Source: Oryzomonas japonica
GTDB taxonomy: Bacteria > Desulfobacterota > Desulfuromonadia > Geobacterales > Pseudopelobacteraceae
NCBI RefSeq assembly: GCF_008802365.1
Contig: NZ_VZQZ01000002.1
Coordinates: 398,363 to 462,362, forward strand
Reading direction: 5' to 3'
Length of the DNA: 64,000 nt
A model generated the notes under the pieces. The model was not told where the DNA came from. It saw only the letters and a list, made by a program, of their open reading frames with translations, and made no database searches. Positions 44,198 to 55,733 of the stretch are shown one piece after another (the stretch's first letter is position 1; every line of letters starts with the position of its first letter). The position numbers were made by a program, and so were the translations under genes.

Positions 44198-47100
44198 CTA
44201 TTCTTCCAGATATTCCTGCAGGGTCTTGACGTCCAGATCCTGGGCTTTCAGGGCAAGGATGCTGTCCACTGCCGCCTTGGCGCCGGCCACCGTGGTGTAA
44301 TAGGCAATGCCGTGCATCAGGGACTCGCGGCGAATGGAGAAGGAATCTGCCACGGCCTGGGCTCCATGGGTCGTGTTGACCACCAGGCTGATCTCGTCGT
44401 TCTTAATGGCGTCAACCACATGGGGACGCCCCTCGGCAACCTTGTTGATCCGGCGGACCGGAATCCCCTTTTCTTCCAAAAACGCGGCGGTGCCGCCGGT
44501 CGCCCAGATTGCGAAACCATTTCTATACAACTTTTCAGCTGTGGTTACAACATGTTTCTTGTCGGCGTCCCGTACACTGATAAAGGCATTGCCGGTCAAC
44601 GGCATCTTCACATTGGCCCCCAGTTGCGACTTGGCAAAGGCCTTGGCGAAGGTGTCGCCGATACCCATCACCTCGCCGGTGGACTTCATCTCCGGCCCCA
44701 GAATCGTGTCCACGCCGGGGAACTTGACAAAGGGGAATACCGCCTCTTTGACCGATATGTGTTTCGGCACAATGTCGCCATGCACACCCAACTCCTTGAG
44801 GCTTTTGCCGGCCATGATCCGGGCCGCTATCTTTGCCAGGGGGCGTCCGGTTGCCTTGGAAACGAAGGGCGCGGTGCGTGAAGCCCGGGGATTGACCTCC
44901 AGGATGTAGATATCGCCATTCCTGACGGCGTACTGCACGTTCATGAGCCCCTTGACGTTCAGTTCCAGGGCCATCAGGACGGTCTGGCGGCGAATCTCGG
45001 CCACAGTATCGGCGGAAATGGAGTACGGCGGCAAGGAACAGGCCGAATCGCCGGAATGGATGCCGGCCTCCTCGATATGCTCCATGATCCCGCCCATGAC
45101 GACCTCGCTGCCGTCACAGAGGGCATCCACGTCAATCTCGATGGCCTCGTCCAGGAACTTGTCGATCAGGATGGGGTGCCCGGGCGATGCCTGAACGGCG
45201 GTGGTCATGTAACGCAGCAGGTTTTCCGCGTTGTAAACGATCTCCATGGCGCGTCCGCCCAGCACGTAGGATGGGCGCACCACGACCGGGTACCCGATAC
45301 GGTTGGCGACCTTCTCGGCCTCCTCAAAAGAGCGGGCCGTGCCGTTCTCGGGTTGGCGCAGCCCCAGCTTATGGAGCATTTCCTGGAATCGCTCCCGGTC
45401 TTCAGCCCGGTCGATGGCATCCGGCGAGGTACCGATGATCGGCACGCCCGCTTTTTCAAGCGCCACCGCCAGCTTGAGCGGTGTCTGGCCGCCAAACTGC
45501 ACGATCACGCCCACCGGGTTCTCCTTGGCTACTATCTCCAGCACGTCCTCCAGGGTCAAGGGTTCGAAGTAGAGCCGGTCCGAGGTGTCGTAGTCCGTGG
45601 AAACCGTCTCCGGGTTGCAGTTGACCATGATGGTCTCGTAGCCGTCCTCGGCCAAGGCAAAGACGCCGTGCACGCAGCAGTAGTCGAATTCGATCCCCTG
45701 GCCGATGCGGTTGGGGCCGCCCCCCAGGATCATGATCTTCTTGCGGTCCGTCGGCTCGGCCTCGCACTCTTCCTCATAGGTCGAGTACAGGTACGGGGTA
45801 TAGGCCACGAACTCGGCGGCGCAGGTATCGACCCGCTTATACACCGGGCGTACCCCCAAAGACCAGCGCAGGGCGCGCAGCGCATCTTCGCTCATCCGCC
45901 AGAGCTGCGCCAGGAATTTGTCCGAAAAGCCCATCTGCTTGGCTTCGCGGATGATCTGTTTAAGATCGTCTTTGCTAGAATCCTTCGGCTCAACCAGCTT
46001 CAGCCGTTCCTCCATCTCGATGATCTGGCGGATATTATGCAAAAACCAGGGGTCGATGGCGGTTTGCTTGTGGATCTCGGCAACGGTCATGCCGCTGCGC
46101 AAGGCGTCGCCCACGTACCAGAGCCGCTCCCAATTGGGGGTGCGCAGCTTCTCTATCAGCAGTTGCTGCTCCTTGACGGTCAGAGCCCGGCGTGTTTCGG
46201 CATTCAGGTCGAACAGGCGCGACTCGAAACCGGAAGAACCGATCTCCAGGGAACGGAGCGCCTTTTGAAACGACTCCTTGAAGGTACGGCCGATGGCCAT
46301 CACCTCCCCTACCGATTTCATCTGGGTGGTCAGGATGGCATCGGCGGCCGGGAACTTCTCGAAGGTGAAGCGGGGTATCTTGGTGACGACGTAATCGATG
46401 GTCGGTTCGAAGCAGGCCGGCGTCTCGCGGGTGATGTCGTTGGTGATCTCGTCCAGGGTATACCCCACCGCCAGTTTGGCGGCGATCTTGGCAATGGGGA
46501 AGCCGGTGGCTTTGGAGGCCAGAGCCGATGACCGGGAGACGCGCGGGTTCATCTCGATTACCACCAGGCGGCCGTTCTGGGGATTGATGCCGAACTGGAT
46601 ATTGGAGCCGCCCGTATCCACGCCGATCTCGCGGATGATCTTGAGGGCCGCGTCACGGAGAATCTGATATTCCTTGTCGGTCAGGGTCTGGGCCGGGGCG
46701 ACCGTGATGGAGTCGCCGGTATGCACCCCCATGGGATCGAAGTTTTCGATGGAGCAGACAATCACCACGTTGTCGGCCGTGTCGCGCATCACCTCCAGTT
46801 CATATTCCTTCCAGCCGATGACCGACTCCTCCACCAGAATTTCGTCGGTGGGCGATGCGTCGATGCCGGCCAGGGCCATCTTTTCGTACTCTTCCATGTT
46901 GTAGGCGATGCCGCCGCCGGTGCCGCCCAGAGTGAACGAGGGGCGGATAATGGCCGGGAATCCGACCGCCTTGACGACTTCCATGGCCTCCCGGTAGTTG
47001 TGGGCCAGACCCGAGGAAGGAACGGCCAAACCGATTTTTTCCATCGCCTGTTTAAAGAGAGTGCGATCCTCGGCCTTCTTGATGGCCGGCAGCTTGGCGC

Positions 47101-47449
47101 CGATCAACTCCACGCCGAATTTGTCCAGGACACCCGCTTCGGCCACCGCCACGGCGGTGTTCAACGCCGTCTGGCCGCCCAGGGTGGGCAGCACGGCATC
47201 GGGACGCTCCCGCTCGATGATCTTGGCCAAAATATCGGGGGTCACCGGTTCGATGTAGGTACGGTCGGCAAAATCCGGGTCGGTCATGATGGTGGCAGGG
47301 TTGCTGTTCAACAGTACCACCTCGAATCCCTCCTCCTTCAGGGCCTTGCAGGCCTGGGTGCCGGAGTAGTCGAATTCGCAGGCCTGACCGATGACGATTG
47401 GGCCGGCTCCGATGATGAGAATTTTCTTGATGTCGGTACGTTTCGGCAT
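44198..47449 (-). CDS. carB: Carbamoyl-phosphate synthase large subunit
   Basis: 1083 residues from the ATG at 47449 ([17 protein letters not shown]), with AGAAGGAG upstream; a longer frame adds 20 residues. Two ATP-grasp halves (about 1-400 and 550-940), the second starting [20 protein letters not shown], and a C-terminal MGS-like allosteric domain ([19 protein letters not shown]). It makes carbamoyl phosphate for pyrimidines and arginine. carA lies 2 kb upstream, separated by three genes. Confidence 0.98.
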   Translation of the reverse strand: MPKRTDIKKILIIGAGPIVIGQACEFDYSGTQACKALKEEGFEVVLLNSNPATIMTDPDFADRTYIEPVTPDILAKIIERERPDAVLPTLGGQTALNTAVAVAEAGVLDKFGVELIGAKLPAIKKAEDRTLFKQAMEKIGLAVPSSGLAHNYREAMEVVKAVGFPAIIRPSFTLGGTGGGIAYNMEEYEKMALAGIDASPTDEILVEESVIGWKEYELEVMRDTADNVVIVCSIENFDPMGVHTGDSITVAPAQTLTDKEYQILRDAALKIIREIGVDTGGSNIQFGINPQNGRLVVIEMNPRVSRSSALASKATGFPIAKIAAKLAVGYTLDEITNDITRETPACFEPTIDYVVTKIPRFTFEKFPAADAILTTQMKSVGEVMAIGRTFKESFQKALRSLEIGSSGFESRLFDLNAETRRALTVKEQQLLIEKLRTPNWERLWYVGDALRSGMTVAEIHKQTAIDPWFLHNIRQIIEMEERLKLVEPKDSSKDDLKQIIREAKQMGFSDKFLAQLWRMSEDALRALRWSLGVRPVYKRVDTCAAEFVAYTPYLYSTYEEECEAEPTDRKKIMILGGGPNRIGQGIEFDYCCVHGVFALAEDGYETIMVNCNPETVSTDYDTSDRLYFEPLTLEDVLEIVAKENPVGVIVQFGGQTPLKLAVALEKAGVPIIGTSPDAIDRAEDRERFQEMLHKLGLRQPENGTARSFEEAEKVANRIGYPVVVRPSYVLGGRAMEIVYNAENLLRYMTTAVQASPGHPILIDKFLDEAIEIDVDALCDGSEVVMGGIMEHIEEAGIHSGDSACSLPPYSISADTVAEIRRQTVLMALELNVKGLMNVQYAVRNGDIYILEVNPRASRTAPFVSKATGRPLAKIAARIMAGKSLKELGVHGDIVPKHISVKEAVFPFVKFPGVDTILGPEMKSTGEVMGIGDTFAKAFAKSQLGANVKMPLTGNAFISVRDADKKHVVTTAEKLYRNGFAIWATGGTAAFLEEKGIPVRRINKVAEGRPHVVDAIKNDEISLVVNTTHGAQAVADSFSIRRESLMHGIAYYTTVAGAKAAVDSILALKAQDLDVKTLQEYLEE

Positions 47450-47472
47450 ATATGCATGACTCCTTCTCGTGA

Positions 47473-47799
47473 TTAGCGAAATATGAAAAAAACGGCTCCA
47501 GCCAGGCAAAAACCGGCCCAGAGATAATTCCAGGTCAGGGTGGTGCCCATGTACAGTACGGCAAAGGGTACAAAGACCGACAGGGTGATGACCTCCTGCA
47601 TGATCTTCAACTGAGCCAGGGAGAAACGGCCGTAACCGATGCGGTTGGCCGGCACCTGGATCAGGTACTCGAAGAATGCGATCCCCCAGGAAACCGCCAC
47701 GGCGATCAGCCAGTGCCGGGTACGCAGGTTCCTGAGATGGGCATACCAGGCAAAGGTCATGAAAATATTGGATACTATCAGCAGTCCTATCGTTCTCAT
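47473..47799 (-). CDS. DMT-family membrane protein (DUF486)
   Basis: 108 residues with four membrane segments. The start [20 protein letters not shown] and the [15 protein letters not shown] loop ([20 protein letters not shown]) match the DUF486 family. Function unknown; a small transporter or its subunit is likely. It is coupled to the rubrerythrin-like gene by an ATGA overlap and lies 24 bases before carB. Confidence 0.88.
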   Translation of the reverse strand: MRTIGLLIVSNIFMTFAWYAHLRNLRTRHWLIAVAVSWGIAFFEYLIQVPANRIGYGRFSLAQLKIMQEVITLSVFVPFAVLYMGTTLTWNYLWAGFCLAGAVFFIFR

Positions 47800-48293
47800 C
47801 CGTTCATATCCGTCCGGGACAGGGTTACGATGGTCAGAAATTTTTTCAACAACTGGACATGCTCCTGATCGAAACGCATCATCGCCTTGAAGATCTTTTG
47901 TATGGAATCATCCGCAAATCTGACGACGCTTTCCATGTGCAGATCGGCAAGTGATTCCTCCATCTCGATGGCCCGCGACAGGGCCGTTTCGAGATCGGGG
48001 GGCTGCTGCCGGACATGGGACAAAAGCATGCCCAACTTGTGGCATACCCTTTCCGCTCGCTCGGGATCGATCGCTACGGCAAAGTCCACATTGCGATAGA
48101 GCCGGTCGGCAAGCTCGAACTGCCGGAGGTGATTTTCCTCCTCAAGCGCTGTCTTGTGCCACAGTTGCGCTGCATCGCCGTTCTCGCGAAAGAGCTCGCT
48201 GTAATAGTGATAGAGTTCCGCGGTTTGGGCCTCTATCCTGGCGCAGATTTTAAAGATAAGGCAATGATCCGCATAGTTGCTCGTGGTGTCCAT
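47796..48293 (-). CDS. Rubrerythrin-like ferritin-superfamily protein
   Basis: 165 residues from the ATG at 48293; an in-frame TTG eight codons earlier is possible. Four helices carry carboxylate ligands: [47 protein letters not shown] and [10 protein letters not shown], the ExxH pattern of di-iron rubrerythrins. No rubredoxin domain. It may act in peroxide or iron handling. It runs between a radical SAM gene and the DMT gene. Confidence 0.8.
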   Translation of the reverse strand: MDTTSNYADHCLIFKICARIEAQTAELYHYYSELFRENGDAAQLWHKTALEEENHLRQFELADRLYRNVDFAVAIDPERAERVCHKLGMLLSHVRQQPPDLETALSRAIEMEESLADLHMESVVRFADDSIQKIFKAMMRFDQEHVQLLKKFLTIVTLSRTDMNG

Positions 48294-48313
48294 CGCCGTT
48301 ATGCCCCCTTCGC

Positions 48314-49216
48314 TCAATCCTGCACCCAGCCGTTGTCCAGATCGAACTCTTCCAGTGCTTCCAGCGCCTCATCGTACTCGTCATCGGTGAGCTTGCGGCC
48401 GAGTACCGGCATGCCCACGGCCTGGTGGGCCGGGAAGTACTGACGCATCAGGGAGATATGGGTTGCCGTCCCCAGGTTTCCGGCAATCCAGGACAAGGTT
48501 TTACGCGTTTCCGCCAACCCTCCCGGCAGTACCAAATGACGGATAATCAACCCTTTGACCGCCAAACCTTCATCGTCAAGCTTAAGATGCCCCACCTGCC
48601 GGAGCATCTCGGCGACAGCCGGCCGGTTGATGTCCGCATACCCCGGGGCCGAGGAGATACGTTCGGCGGTTCCGTTATCGGCATACTTCATATCCGGCAG
48701 GAAGACATCCACCACACCGTCCAAAAGCGCCAGGGTATCAACCTTCTCGTAGCCGCTGGAGTTCCAGACCAGGGGGAGCCGGAACCCCTGGGGAATGGCC
48801 AGATAGAGCGCAGCCAGGATCTGGGGCACGTAGTGGGTGGGGGTGACGAGATTGATGTTGTGCACACCCCGTTGTTGGAGCTTGAGTATCCGATCTGCCA
48901 AGACCTTTGTCGTTATCACCTCGCCGTTGCCCATCTGGCTGATGGGGAAATTCTGGCAGAAGCGGCACTTCAGGCTGCACCCGGTGAGAAAGATCGTCCC
49001 GGACCCCCGGCTGCCGGAGATGGGCGGTTCCTCGCCGTTGTGGACATTGGCCGAAGCGATTGCCGGATGCGCCCCGGCGCCGCAGATTCCCCGCTCCCCC
49101 TGAAGGCGGTTCACACCGCAGTCGTGGGGGCAGAGGTCGCAGGCGGCCAGACGGGCGTAGGCCGTCCGGACCCGTTTCAGCAACTCGCCGGATTGATAGA
49201 GCGTCAAATAGTTCAT
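48314..49216 (-). CDS. Radical SAM protein (PflA/PflX-like)
   Basis: 300 residues. The cluster motif CSLKCRFC is near residue 79. The N-terminus carries four cysteines (CDLCPHDC, then GICGAG) as in the PflX/YgiQ-like activase family. The family resembles pyruvate formate-lyase activating enzymes, but no glycyl-radical enzyme is nearby and the substrate is unknown. It lies downstream of carA, after an intergenic repeat. Confidence 0.85.
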   Translation of the reverse strand: MNYLTLYQSGELLKRVRTAYARLAACDLCPHDCGVNRLQGERGICGAGAHPAIASANVHNGEEPPISGSRGSGTIFLTGCSLKCRFCQNFPISQMGNGEVITTKVLADRILKLQQRGVHNINLVTPTHYVPQILAALYLAIPQGFRLPLVWNSSGYEKVDTLALLDGVVDVFLPDMKYADNGTAERISSAPGYADINRPAVAEMLRQVGHLKLDDEGLAVKGLIIRHLVLPGGLAETRKTLSWIAGNLGTATHISLMRQYFPAHQAVGMPVLGRKLTDDEYDEALEALEEFDLDNGWVQD

Positions 49217-49266
49217 GGTTATTTCTTCGTTACGGTTGCCTTTGGCAGTCGCTTTGCCATCCGGTT

Positions 49267-49374
49267 GTCGATTTTGCGTCAGATCAAGGCTGTCGAGGTA
49301 TCACGCGGAGGCGTAGCAGCGCTATGCCGCACAAACGATGCCGAAGACTTACGCCGATCTGGCGTAAAAGCGGC
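49267..49374. repeat. Intergenic repeat, copy 1
   Basis: About 108 bases between carA and the radical SAM gene, nearly the same as 52202-52309 (roughly nine of ten bases by eye). It contains two hairpins: GCGTAG-CAGCG-CTATGC and TTACGCC-GATCT-GGCGTAA. Confidence 0.9.
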
Positions 49375-49384
49375 AACCGTGTTT

Positions 49385-50506
49385 CTAGCGATACTTTTCC
49401 ATCATCTCCACAAACCTTCCGAACAGATACTGGGAATCGTGCGGTCCCGGCGAGGCTTCGGGGTGATGCTGTACCGAGAAGATCGGCAGGTCGCAGTGGC
49501 GAATTCCCTCTACAGTCTGGTCGTTCAGGTTCTCATGCCCCAGACAGGCCACAGCGCCCAGGGAATCGAGATCAACGGCAAAACCGTGATTCTGGGCCGT
49601 GATCTCGACCTTGCGGGTCGCCATGTCCATGACCGGCAGGTTGGAGCCGTGGTTACCAAAGGGAAGTTTCACTGTCTTGCCCCCCAGGGCCAATCCCAAC
49701 AATTGGTGGCCAAGACAGATGCCGAAAATCGGTTTTTTGCCGACGAGCTTGCGCAGGTTTTCGATCACGCCGGTCAGCGGCTCAGGGTCGCCCGGACCGT
49801 TGCTGAGGAAGATGCCGTCCGGATTCATGGCCAGCACCTCTTCGGCCGGGAACGCGGCCGGCACCACGGTCACGTCGCAGCCGGCATCCACGAGGCAGCG
49901 CAGGATGTTGTACTTGATGCCGAAATCGAAAGCCACCACCTTGTAGTTGAGGGTGGCGGGATCAACCGTGGCATAGCCCGTCTCCAAGTTCCACAGCCCC
50001 TCGGTCCAATGGTACGGCTTGTCGCAACTGACGCCGCTGGCCAGATCCAGGCCGGCCATGCTGGGGACGGCCCGCGCCTTTTTGACAAGGCTCTCCCGGT
50101 CGAAATCAACCGTGGAGATAATCCCGTTTTGGGCCCCCTTGTCCCGCAGATGACGGGTCAGGGCGCGGGTGTCGAGCCCCTGGATGCCCACCACGCTGTT
50201 TTCCTTGAGGTACGCGTCCAGACTCATGGTGGCGCGCCAGTTGGAGTAGCAGTCCATATACTCCTTGACGATAAAACCGGAGAGAAAAAGACCGCGGCTC
50301 TCTATATCCTCGGGGTTGATGCCGGTGTTGCCGATCTGGGGGTAGGTCATGGTGACCATCTGCCCCTTATAGGATGGATCGGTCAGGACCTCCTGATAAC
50401 CGCACATGGAGGTGTTGAAAACCACTTCACCTGTGGCCTCGCCGCCGGCTCCAAATGATCTCCCCTCGAAAATGCGCCCATCGGCGAGCGCAAGGACTGC
50501 TCTCAT
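49385..50506 (-). CDS. carA: Carbamoyl-phosphate synthase small subunit
   Basis: 373 residues. The class I glutamine amidotransferase domain shows the nucleophile in FGICLGHQLLGLA and the His-Glu in FSVQHHPEASPG. It supplies ammonia to CarB. Its start overlaps the stop of the DUF488 gene by four bases. Confidence 0.98.
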   Translation of the reverse strand: MRAVLALADGRIFEGRSFGAGGEATGEVVFNTSMCGYQEVLTDPSYKGQMVTMTYPQIGNTGINPEDIESRGLFLSGFIVKEYMDCYSNWRATMSLDAYLKENSVVGIQGLDTRALTRHLRDKGAQNGIISTVDFDRESLVKKARAVPSMAGLDLASGVSCDKPYHWTEGLWNLETGYATVDPATLNYKVVAFDFGIKYNILRCLVDAGCDVTVVPAAFPAEEVLAMNPDGIFLSNGPGDPEPLTGVIENLRKLVGKKPIFGICLGHQLLGLALGGKTVKLPFGNHGSNLPVMDMATRKVEITAQNHGFAVDLDSLGAVACLGHENLNDQTVEGIRHCDLPIFSVQHHPEASPGPHDSQYLFGRFVEMMEKYR

Positions 50507-50865
50507 ACGTGTGACTCCTTTTGATAAGACTCGATGACTTGCTTCAGAACCACTGCATTGTTCCGGTCGCTATCGCGCGCGGCAAACAGCAGGGTTATGG
50601 TTGTATCGTCCGCTTCGTTGCGCAGTTGCTCCACCAGGGGGGCATGTTCCCGGAGCTCTTCCCGGTAACGGCTGCGGAACTCCTCCCATTTTTCGGGGGC
50701 ATGGCCGAACCAGCGGCGCAACTGGTCGCTGGGTGCAATATCCTTGAGCCAGGCATCTATCCGCGCCGCGTCCCGGGAAATCCCCCGTGGCCAGAGGCGA
50801 TCGACCAGAATGCGCTTACCGTCCCCCGCGTCCGCTGGTTCATACACTCGCTTGAGCTGCAGCAT
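50503..50865 (-). CDS. DUF488 family protein
   Basis: 120 residues. The motif RVYEPADAGDGKRILVDRLW followed by PRGISRDAARIDAWLKDIAP is the DUF488 signature, with the closing FAARDSDRNNAVVL. Function is unknown. It is embedded in the pyrimidine genes: 18 bases after pyrC and overlapping carA by four. Confidence 0.92.
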   Translation of the reverse strand: MLQLKRVYEPADAGDGKRILVDRLWPRGISRDAARIDAWLKDIAPSDQLRRWFGHAPEKWEEFRSRYREELREHAPLVEQLRNEADDTTITLLFAARDSDRNNAVVLKQVIESYQKESHV

Positions 50866-50883
50866 GGCGTCCTCCGCCGTTTA

Positions 50884-52158
50884 TTACCGGGAAAAAACCA
50901 CTGCGCCGCCCCGGATGGTGCAGGCCGCCGCCCCTTTCATCTTCCAGCCGATAAAGGGGGTGTTCCGGGACTTGCTGACCAGCTTTTCCGTCTCCACTGC
51001 CCACGCGGCGGCGGGATCGATTACGGTCAGGTCCGCCACCGCGCCGACGCGGAGACTTCCGCGTGAGATGCCAAGTATTTTCGAAGGATTACATGACATC
51101 TTTTCAACTAACTGATTAACGGTCAGAATGCCGTCCTCTACCAGTTTCAGGGAGAGCGGCAGCGATGTCTCCAAACCGATGATGCCGTTCAGGGCTGCAT
51201 TGAACTCCACGTCCTTTTCATCCAGATGGTGTGGCGCGTGATCGGTGGCGATGCAGTCGATGGTACCGTCCCTGAGCCCCTCCTTGATGGCGGCCACGTC
51301 ATCGGCCTCGCGCAGCGGCGGGTTCATCTTGGCGTTGGTGTCGTAACCGCGGACCGCGTCATCGGTCAGGGTGAAGTAATGGGGCGCAGTCTCGCACGTG
51401 ACCTTGACGCCGCGGGCTTTGGCCTCGCGGATGATGCGCACCGATCCCTTGGTGGAAACGTGGGCGATGTGGAGCGGCGAATTGGTGTATTCTGCCAGCA
51501 TCACGTCACGGGCCGTGGCGATATCCTCGGCAACCCGGGGAATCCCCTTTAAGCCGAGTTCCGTGGAGGTAAAGCCTTCGTTCATGACCCCCTCCCCCAC
51601 CAACGCCAGGTCCTCGGCATGGGAGATGACCAGAATGCCGATGCCGCGGGCATATTCGAGGGCGCGGCGCATGAGCTCCGCATTGGCGACCGGCCTGCCG
51701 TCGTCCGAAACCGCAACACAACCGGCTTCTTTCAACTCGCCCATCTCGGCCATGCGCTCGCCGCCCATGCCGTAGGTGATGCAGCCGACCGGAAAGACGT
51801 TGCAGAACCCTTCAGTGTTGGCCTTATTGATGATATAGCTGGCCACGGCCTTGTTGTCGATGGCCGGCTTGGTATTGGGCATGCAGGCCAGGGAGGTGAA
51901 ACCGCCCGCTGCCGCTGCCTTGGTGCCGCTGACGATATCCTCCTTGTACTCCAACCCCGGATCGCGCAGATGCACGTGCATGTCTACCAGTCCCGGCACC
52001 ACGTATTTCCCGGCAACGTCGATGGCGTGCACGCCGGCCGGCGCCTTCAGATTAGTGCCGATCTCCTTCACAACCCCGGCTTCAACCAGCACATCAGCCA
52101 CCTCGTCCAACCCCTGGGAGGGATCGATCACCCGGCCGTTCTTGATCAAAAGATTCAT
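50884..52158 (-). CDS. pyrC: Dihydroorotase
   Basis: 424 residues, the longer class I type. Metal ligands in [18 protein letters not shown], the lysine region in [13 protein letters not shown], and [16 protein letters not shown]. It closes the ring of carbamoyl aspartate. It is downstream of pyrB, with the second intergenic repeat between them. Confidence 0.97.
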   Translation of the reverse strand: MNLLIKNGRVIDPSQGLDEVADVLVEAGVVKEIGTNLKAPAGVHAIDVAGKYVVPGLVDMHVHLRDPGLEYKEDIVSGTKAAAAGGFTSLACMPNTKPAIDNKAVASYIINKANTEGFCNVFPVGCITYGMGGERMAEMGELKEAGCVAVSDDGRPVANAELMRRALEYARGIGILVISHAEDLALVGEGVMNEGFTSTELGLKGIPRVAEDIATARDVMLAEYTNSPLHIAHVSTKGSVRIIREAKARGVKVTCETAPHYFTLTDDAVRGYDTNAKMNPPLREADDVAAIKEGLRDGTIDCIATDHAPHHLDEKDVEFNAALNGIIGLETSLPLSLKLVEDGILTVNQLVEKMSCNPSKILGISRGSLRVGAVADLTVIDPAAAWAVETEKLVSKSRNTPFIGWKMKGAAACTIRGGAVVFSR

Positions 52159-52201
52159 ATGGTCACCCCTAAATGATAGGTTTGTGTATTTCCTTGAAGC
52201 G

Positions 52202-52309
52202 GTCGATTTTTCGTCAGATCAAGGCTGTCGAGGTATCGCGCGGAGGCATAGCAGCGCTATGCCGCACAAACGGTACCGAAGACTTACGCCGAGCTGGCGG
52301 AAAAGCGGC
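52202..52309. repeat. Intergenic repeat, copy 2
   Basis: About 108 bases between pyrB and pyrC, nearly the same as 49267-49374. The first hairpin (GCATAG-CAGCG-CTATGC) has a compensated change: G to A on one side is paired by the same T; the second keeps CGCC-GAGCT-GGCG but loses its outer pairs. Confidence 0.9.
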
Positions 52310-52316
52310 CGTTTCA

Positions 52317-53249
52317 TCACTCCAGCTCACCGCCGCATACGTGGTAGAGCATGGCCATCCTCACCGCCACGCCGTTCTCCACTTGTTTGAGGACATGGGA
52401 CTGGCTGCCGTTCACCACGTAGGAGGACATCTCCACGCCGCGGTTGATGGGACCGGGGTGCATGACCATGGCTCCCGGCTTGGCCAGCTTGAGGTTTTCG
52501 GGATTGAGCCCGAAGTAGCGGGAGTATTCCCGGGCATTGGGCATCAAGGTCTTGCCCTGGCGCTCTTGCTGAATACGCAGCATTATAACCACGTCGGCAT
52601 CCTGAATGGCTTCCCTCATGGTAGTGCACACCGTAACGCTCCCCAGCTTTTCGACCGCCGGCGGCATCATGGTCGGTGGGCCGGCCAGGTAGACGTGGGA
52701 CCCCATCTTGGTCAGTCCCTGGATATCGGAGCGGGCCACCCGGCTATGGGTAATGTCGCCAACAATGGCCACCTTGAGGCCGTCCAGCCGGCCGAACCGG
52801 TCCCGTATGGTCAACAGGTCCAGAAGCCCTTGTGAAGGATGCTCATGGGCGCCGTCACCGGCGTTGACCACCGAGCAGGTCACCTTTTTGGCCAGATGGT
52901 AATGGGCGCCGGAAACCGCATGACGCATGACGATGATATCCGGTTTCATGGCCAGGAGGTTCAGGGCCGTATCCGCCAGGGTTTCCCCCTTGGTGGCCGA
53001 ACTGGTAGAGGGGGAGATATTGACGGTATCGGCGGAAAGCCGTTTGGCGGCTATTTCAAAGGATGTCCGCGTGCGGGTCGATGCTTCGTAAAACAGATTG
53101 ATGATGGTCTTGCCGCGCAGCGTGGGGACCTTCTTGATGTCGCGGCTGTTGATCTCCCGCATGTTTTCGGCCGTCGCCAGGAGCAACTCCATATCTTCCT
53201 TGGTCAGGTCCCTGAGCGCAATGATATTCCTGTGTTTGAACTCTGCCAT
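52317..53249 (-). CDS. pyrB: Aspartate carbamoyltransferase catalytic subunit
   Basis: 310 residues. Carbamoyl phosphate site [13 protein letters not shown] and the second motif [12 protein letters not shown], with RHAVSGAHY between. It condenses carbamoyl phosphate and aspartate. No pyrI regulatory gene is adjacent. It follows pyrR by 12 bases. Confidence 0.97.
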   Translation of the reverse strand: MAEFKHRNIIALRDLTKEDMELLLATAENMREINSRDIKKVPTLRGKTIINLFYEASTRTRTSFEIAAKRLSADTVNISPSTSSATKGETLADTALNLLAMKPDIIVMRHAVSGAHYHLAKKVTCSVVNAGDGAHEHPSQGLLDLLTIRDRFGRLDGLKVAIVGDITHSRVARSDIQGLTKMGSHVYLAGPPTMMPPAVEKLGSVTVCTTMREAIQDADVVIMLRIQQERQGKTLMPNAREYSRYFGLNPENLKLAKPGAMVMHPGPINRGVEMSSYVVNGSQSHVLKQVENGVAVRMAMLYHVCGGELE

Positions 53250-53261
53250 GCCCCCTCCTCC

Positions 53262-53948
<687 letters not shown>

Positions 53949-54001
53949 CTACCACTCTCTGTAGTCAAGGTCAAGGATAATTGATCGCAGGGACGCCCCA
54001 T

Positions 54002-54433
54002 CTACGAGCCGGACTTCTTTCTCTCTTCAATCGGTTCGTCCAACACCACCAGATAACCGTCCGGGTCAAAGCACCACAACTCCTTGATGCCGTAGGGCTT
54101 GACTTCAAGGGGGTAGAGGAGTTCCAACCCCTCCTCCACGATGGCCTCGCTGATGCCTTCGATATCGTCAACCCGAAAATGCAGCGTCATGCCGATACCA
54201 CGGGGGAACATGCTGAAACGGGGTTCAAGCATTGGATGGGACCTTATGACGTCATCCTCTTCCACGAAGATCAAGGCCATGTTGCCCATATCCATCACCA
54301 GGTAGTCCGGGGCTCCCGGGGAGGTAAAGGAACGCTGTACCGGCAACTCCAGTATGCCGGCATAGAAGGCTTCGGTCACCGATAGTTGCGACACGGCAAG
54401 TTGCATGGAGTGCCGCGCCCGGTGAATCTTCAC
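54002..54433 (-). CDS. VOC-family (glyoxalase/dioxygenase-like) protein
   Basis: 143 residues. The fold repeats show HSMQLAVSQLSVTEAFYAGI at the start and TLHFRVDDIEGISEAIVE, then KELWCFDPDGYLVVLDEP. The His at residue 8 and the Glu near the end are likely metal ligands. The substrate is unknown. It overlaps the ccdA gene's stop by four bases. Confidence 0.85.
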   Translation of the reverse strand: MKIHRARHSMQLAVSQLSVTEAFYAGILELPVQRSFTSPGAPDYLVMDMGNMALIFVEEDDVIRSHPMLEPRFSMFPRGIGMTLHFRVDDIEGISEAIVEEGLELLYPLEVKPYGIKELWCFDPDGYLVVLDEPIEERKKSGS

Positions 54434-55161
54434 TCAATCCCCTTGAAGAGCATGCTGGCATAACCGGATAGGCGCGCAAGGCCGTTCGTATAGATCAGGA
54501 TCCCGACCAGCACCAGGAAAAGGCCGGTACAGATCTCGAATACGCGAATAAACTTTTTGAACCGGTTGAAGACGGTCAGGAATTGATGCATGGCCAGGGC
54601 GGAGAGGAAGAACGGGATACCCAACCCCAGGGAATATAGCAGCAGCAGAATGATTCCCTGCATGATGCTGCCTTCGGTGGCGGCCACCATCAGGATCGAG
54701 GCCAGGATCGGGCCGATGCAGGGGGTCCACCCGGCGGCAAAGGCGATACCCACCAGGAAACTTCCCACATACCCCGTCGGCTTTTGGTGAAGCTGCACCC
54801 TCTTCTCGCCCATCAGGAAATGAAGCGGCACCAGCCCGGTTACATGGATGCCGAACAGGACGATCAATACCCCGCCGACCTTGCGCACCGCCCCGATATG
54901 CTCCTGGAGGAACGAGCCGACAAAGGTTGCCGAAGCGCCCAACAGTACGAATACCACGGTAAAGGCAGCAATGAAGGCAAGGGCGTGCAGCATAGCCTTG
55001 CGGCGGACGATGTGAGACGGATGCTCGGCCTGCAGATCGGCAAAGGAGAGACCGGTGATATAGGTGATATAGGAAGGGATCAACGGCAGGACACAGGGTG
55101 AGAGGAATGAAAGCAGCCCGGCGATGAAAGCGCCTACATATGTGACATGCTGGGAATGCAC
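54430..55161 (-). CDS. ccdA: Cytochrome c biogenesis protein CcdA
   Basis: 243 residues, six membrane segments. The two redox cysteines are in FLSPCVLPLIPSYI and GWTPCIGPILAS. It carries reducing equivalents from cytoplasmic thioredoxin to periplasmic thiol proteins. The downstream partner on the periplasmic side is probably the ResA-like lipoprotein encoded 10 bases upstream. Confidence 0.95.
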   Translation of the reverse strand: MHSQHVTYVGAFIAGLLSFLSPCVLPLIPSYITYITGLSFADLQAEHPSHIVRRKAMLHALAFIAAFTVVFVLLGASATFVGSFLQEHIGAVRKVGGVLIVLFGIHVTGLVPLHFLMGEKRVQLHQKPTGYVGSFLVGIAFAAGWTPCIGPILASILMVAATEGSIMQGIILLLLYSLGLGIPFFLSALAMHQFLTVFNRFKKFIRVFEICTGLFLVLVGILIYTNGLARLSGYASMLFKGIE

Positions 55162-55171
55162 GGCAAGACTC

Positions 55172-55690
55172 CTATTTCGTCAACCCTTCCAGATAGGACA
55201 GGATATCGGGGGAATCCCACGCCATCGGGCCGATAACCTTTTTCAAGAGGATACCATTTTTGTCGATGACAAAGGTTTCAGGTACGCCGGTTATGCCATA
55301 TGCCTTGGCAGCGCGGTTATCTGGATCGGTATAGGCAGGCAGGCTGAATCCGCTGGTCTTGAAAAACGACTCGATCGCCGGCTGGCCCCCCTCGTCGATG
55401 GAAACCGCCACCATTTGAAACGGTTTGCCGGCCATGGCGCTGTTGAGCTTCATCATGGAAGGAATCTCCTCGCGGCAGGGGGGGCACCAGGTCGCCCAGA
55501 AGTTGAGGACCACCACCTTGCCCCGCAGGTCCGAAAGGTTCAGCGGCTTGCCGTTCAGGGAGTTTACCGTGATCGCCGGGGCCGGGCTGTTTTCCTGGAG
55601 CGGAGCCGGGGTTTTGGCTGTTTCCTTTTTGGTACATGCCGTAAGCGCCACCACTGCACCCAGAACGACGAGACACAGAAACCGTTTCAT
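55172..55690 (-). CDS. ResA/TlpA-like thioredoxin lipoprotein
   Basis: 172 residues from the ATG at 55690 (TGGAGGA upstream). Lipobox LTAC at about residue 18 gives a membrane-anchored periplasmic protein. The active site WCPPC sits in FWATWCPPCREEIP, with the cis-proline in GVPETFV. Family members reduce apocytochrome c or protect other thiols. It runs with ccdA. Confidence 0.93.
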   Translation of the reverse strand: MKRFLCLVVLGAVVALTACTKKETAKTPAPLQENSPAPAITVNSLNGKPLNLSDLRGKVVVLNFWATWCPPCREEIPSMMKLNSAMAGKPFQMVAVSIDEGGQPAIESFFKTSGFSLPAYTDPDNRAAKAYGITGVPETFVIDKNGILLKKVIGPMAWDSPDILSYLEGLTK

Positions 55691-55733
55691 GTATTCCTCC
55701 AAAAATTTGCGGTACGTGGCAGTCGGGAAAGAG

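Noticed and set aside
49267..52309. The two intergenic repeats as a CRISPR array or IS ends
   Set aside because: Only two copies 2.9 kb apart with genes between, no regular spacers, no transposase and no terminal inverted repeats.
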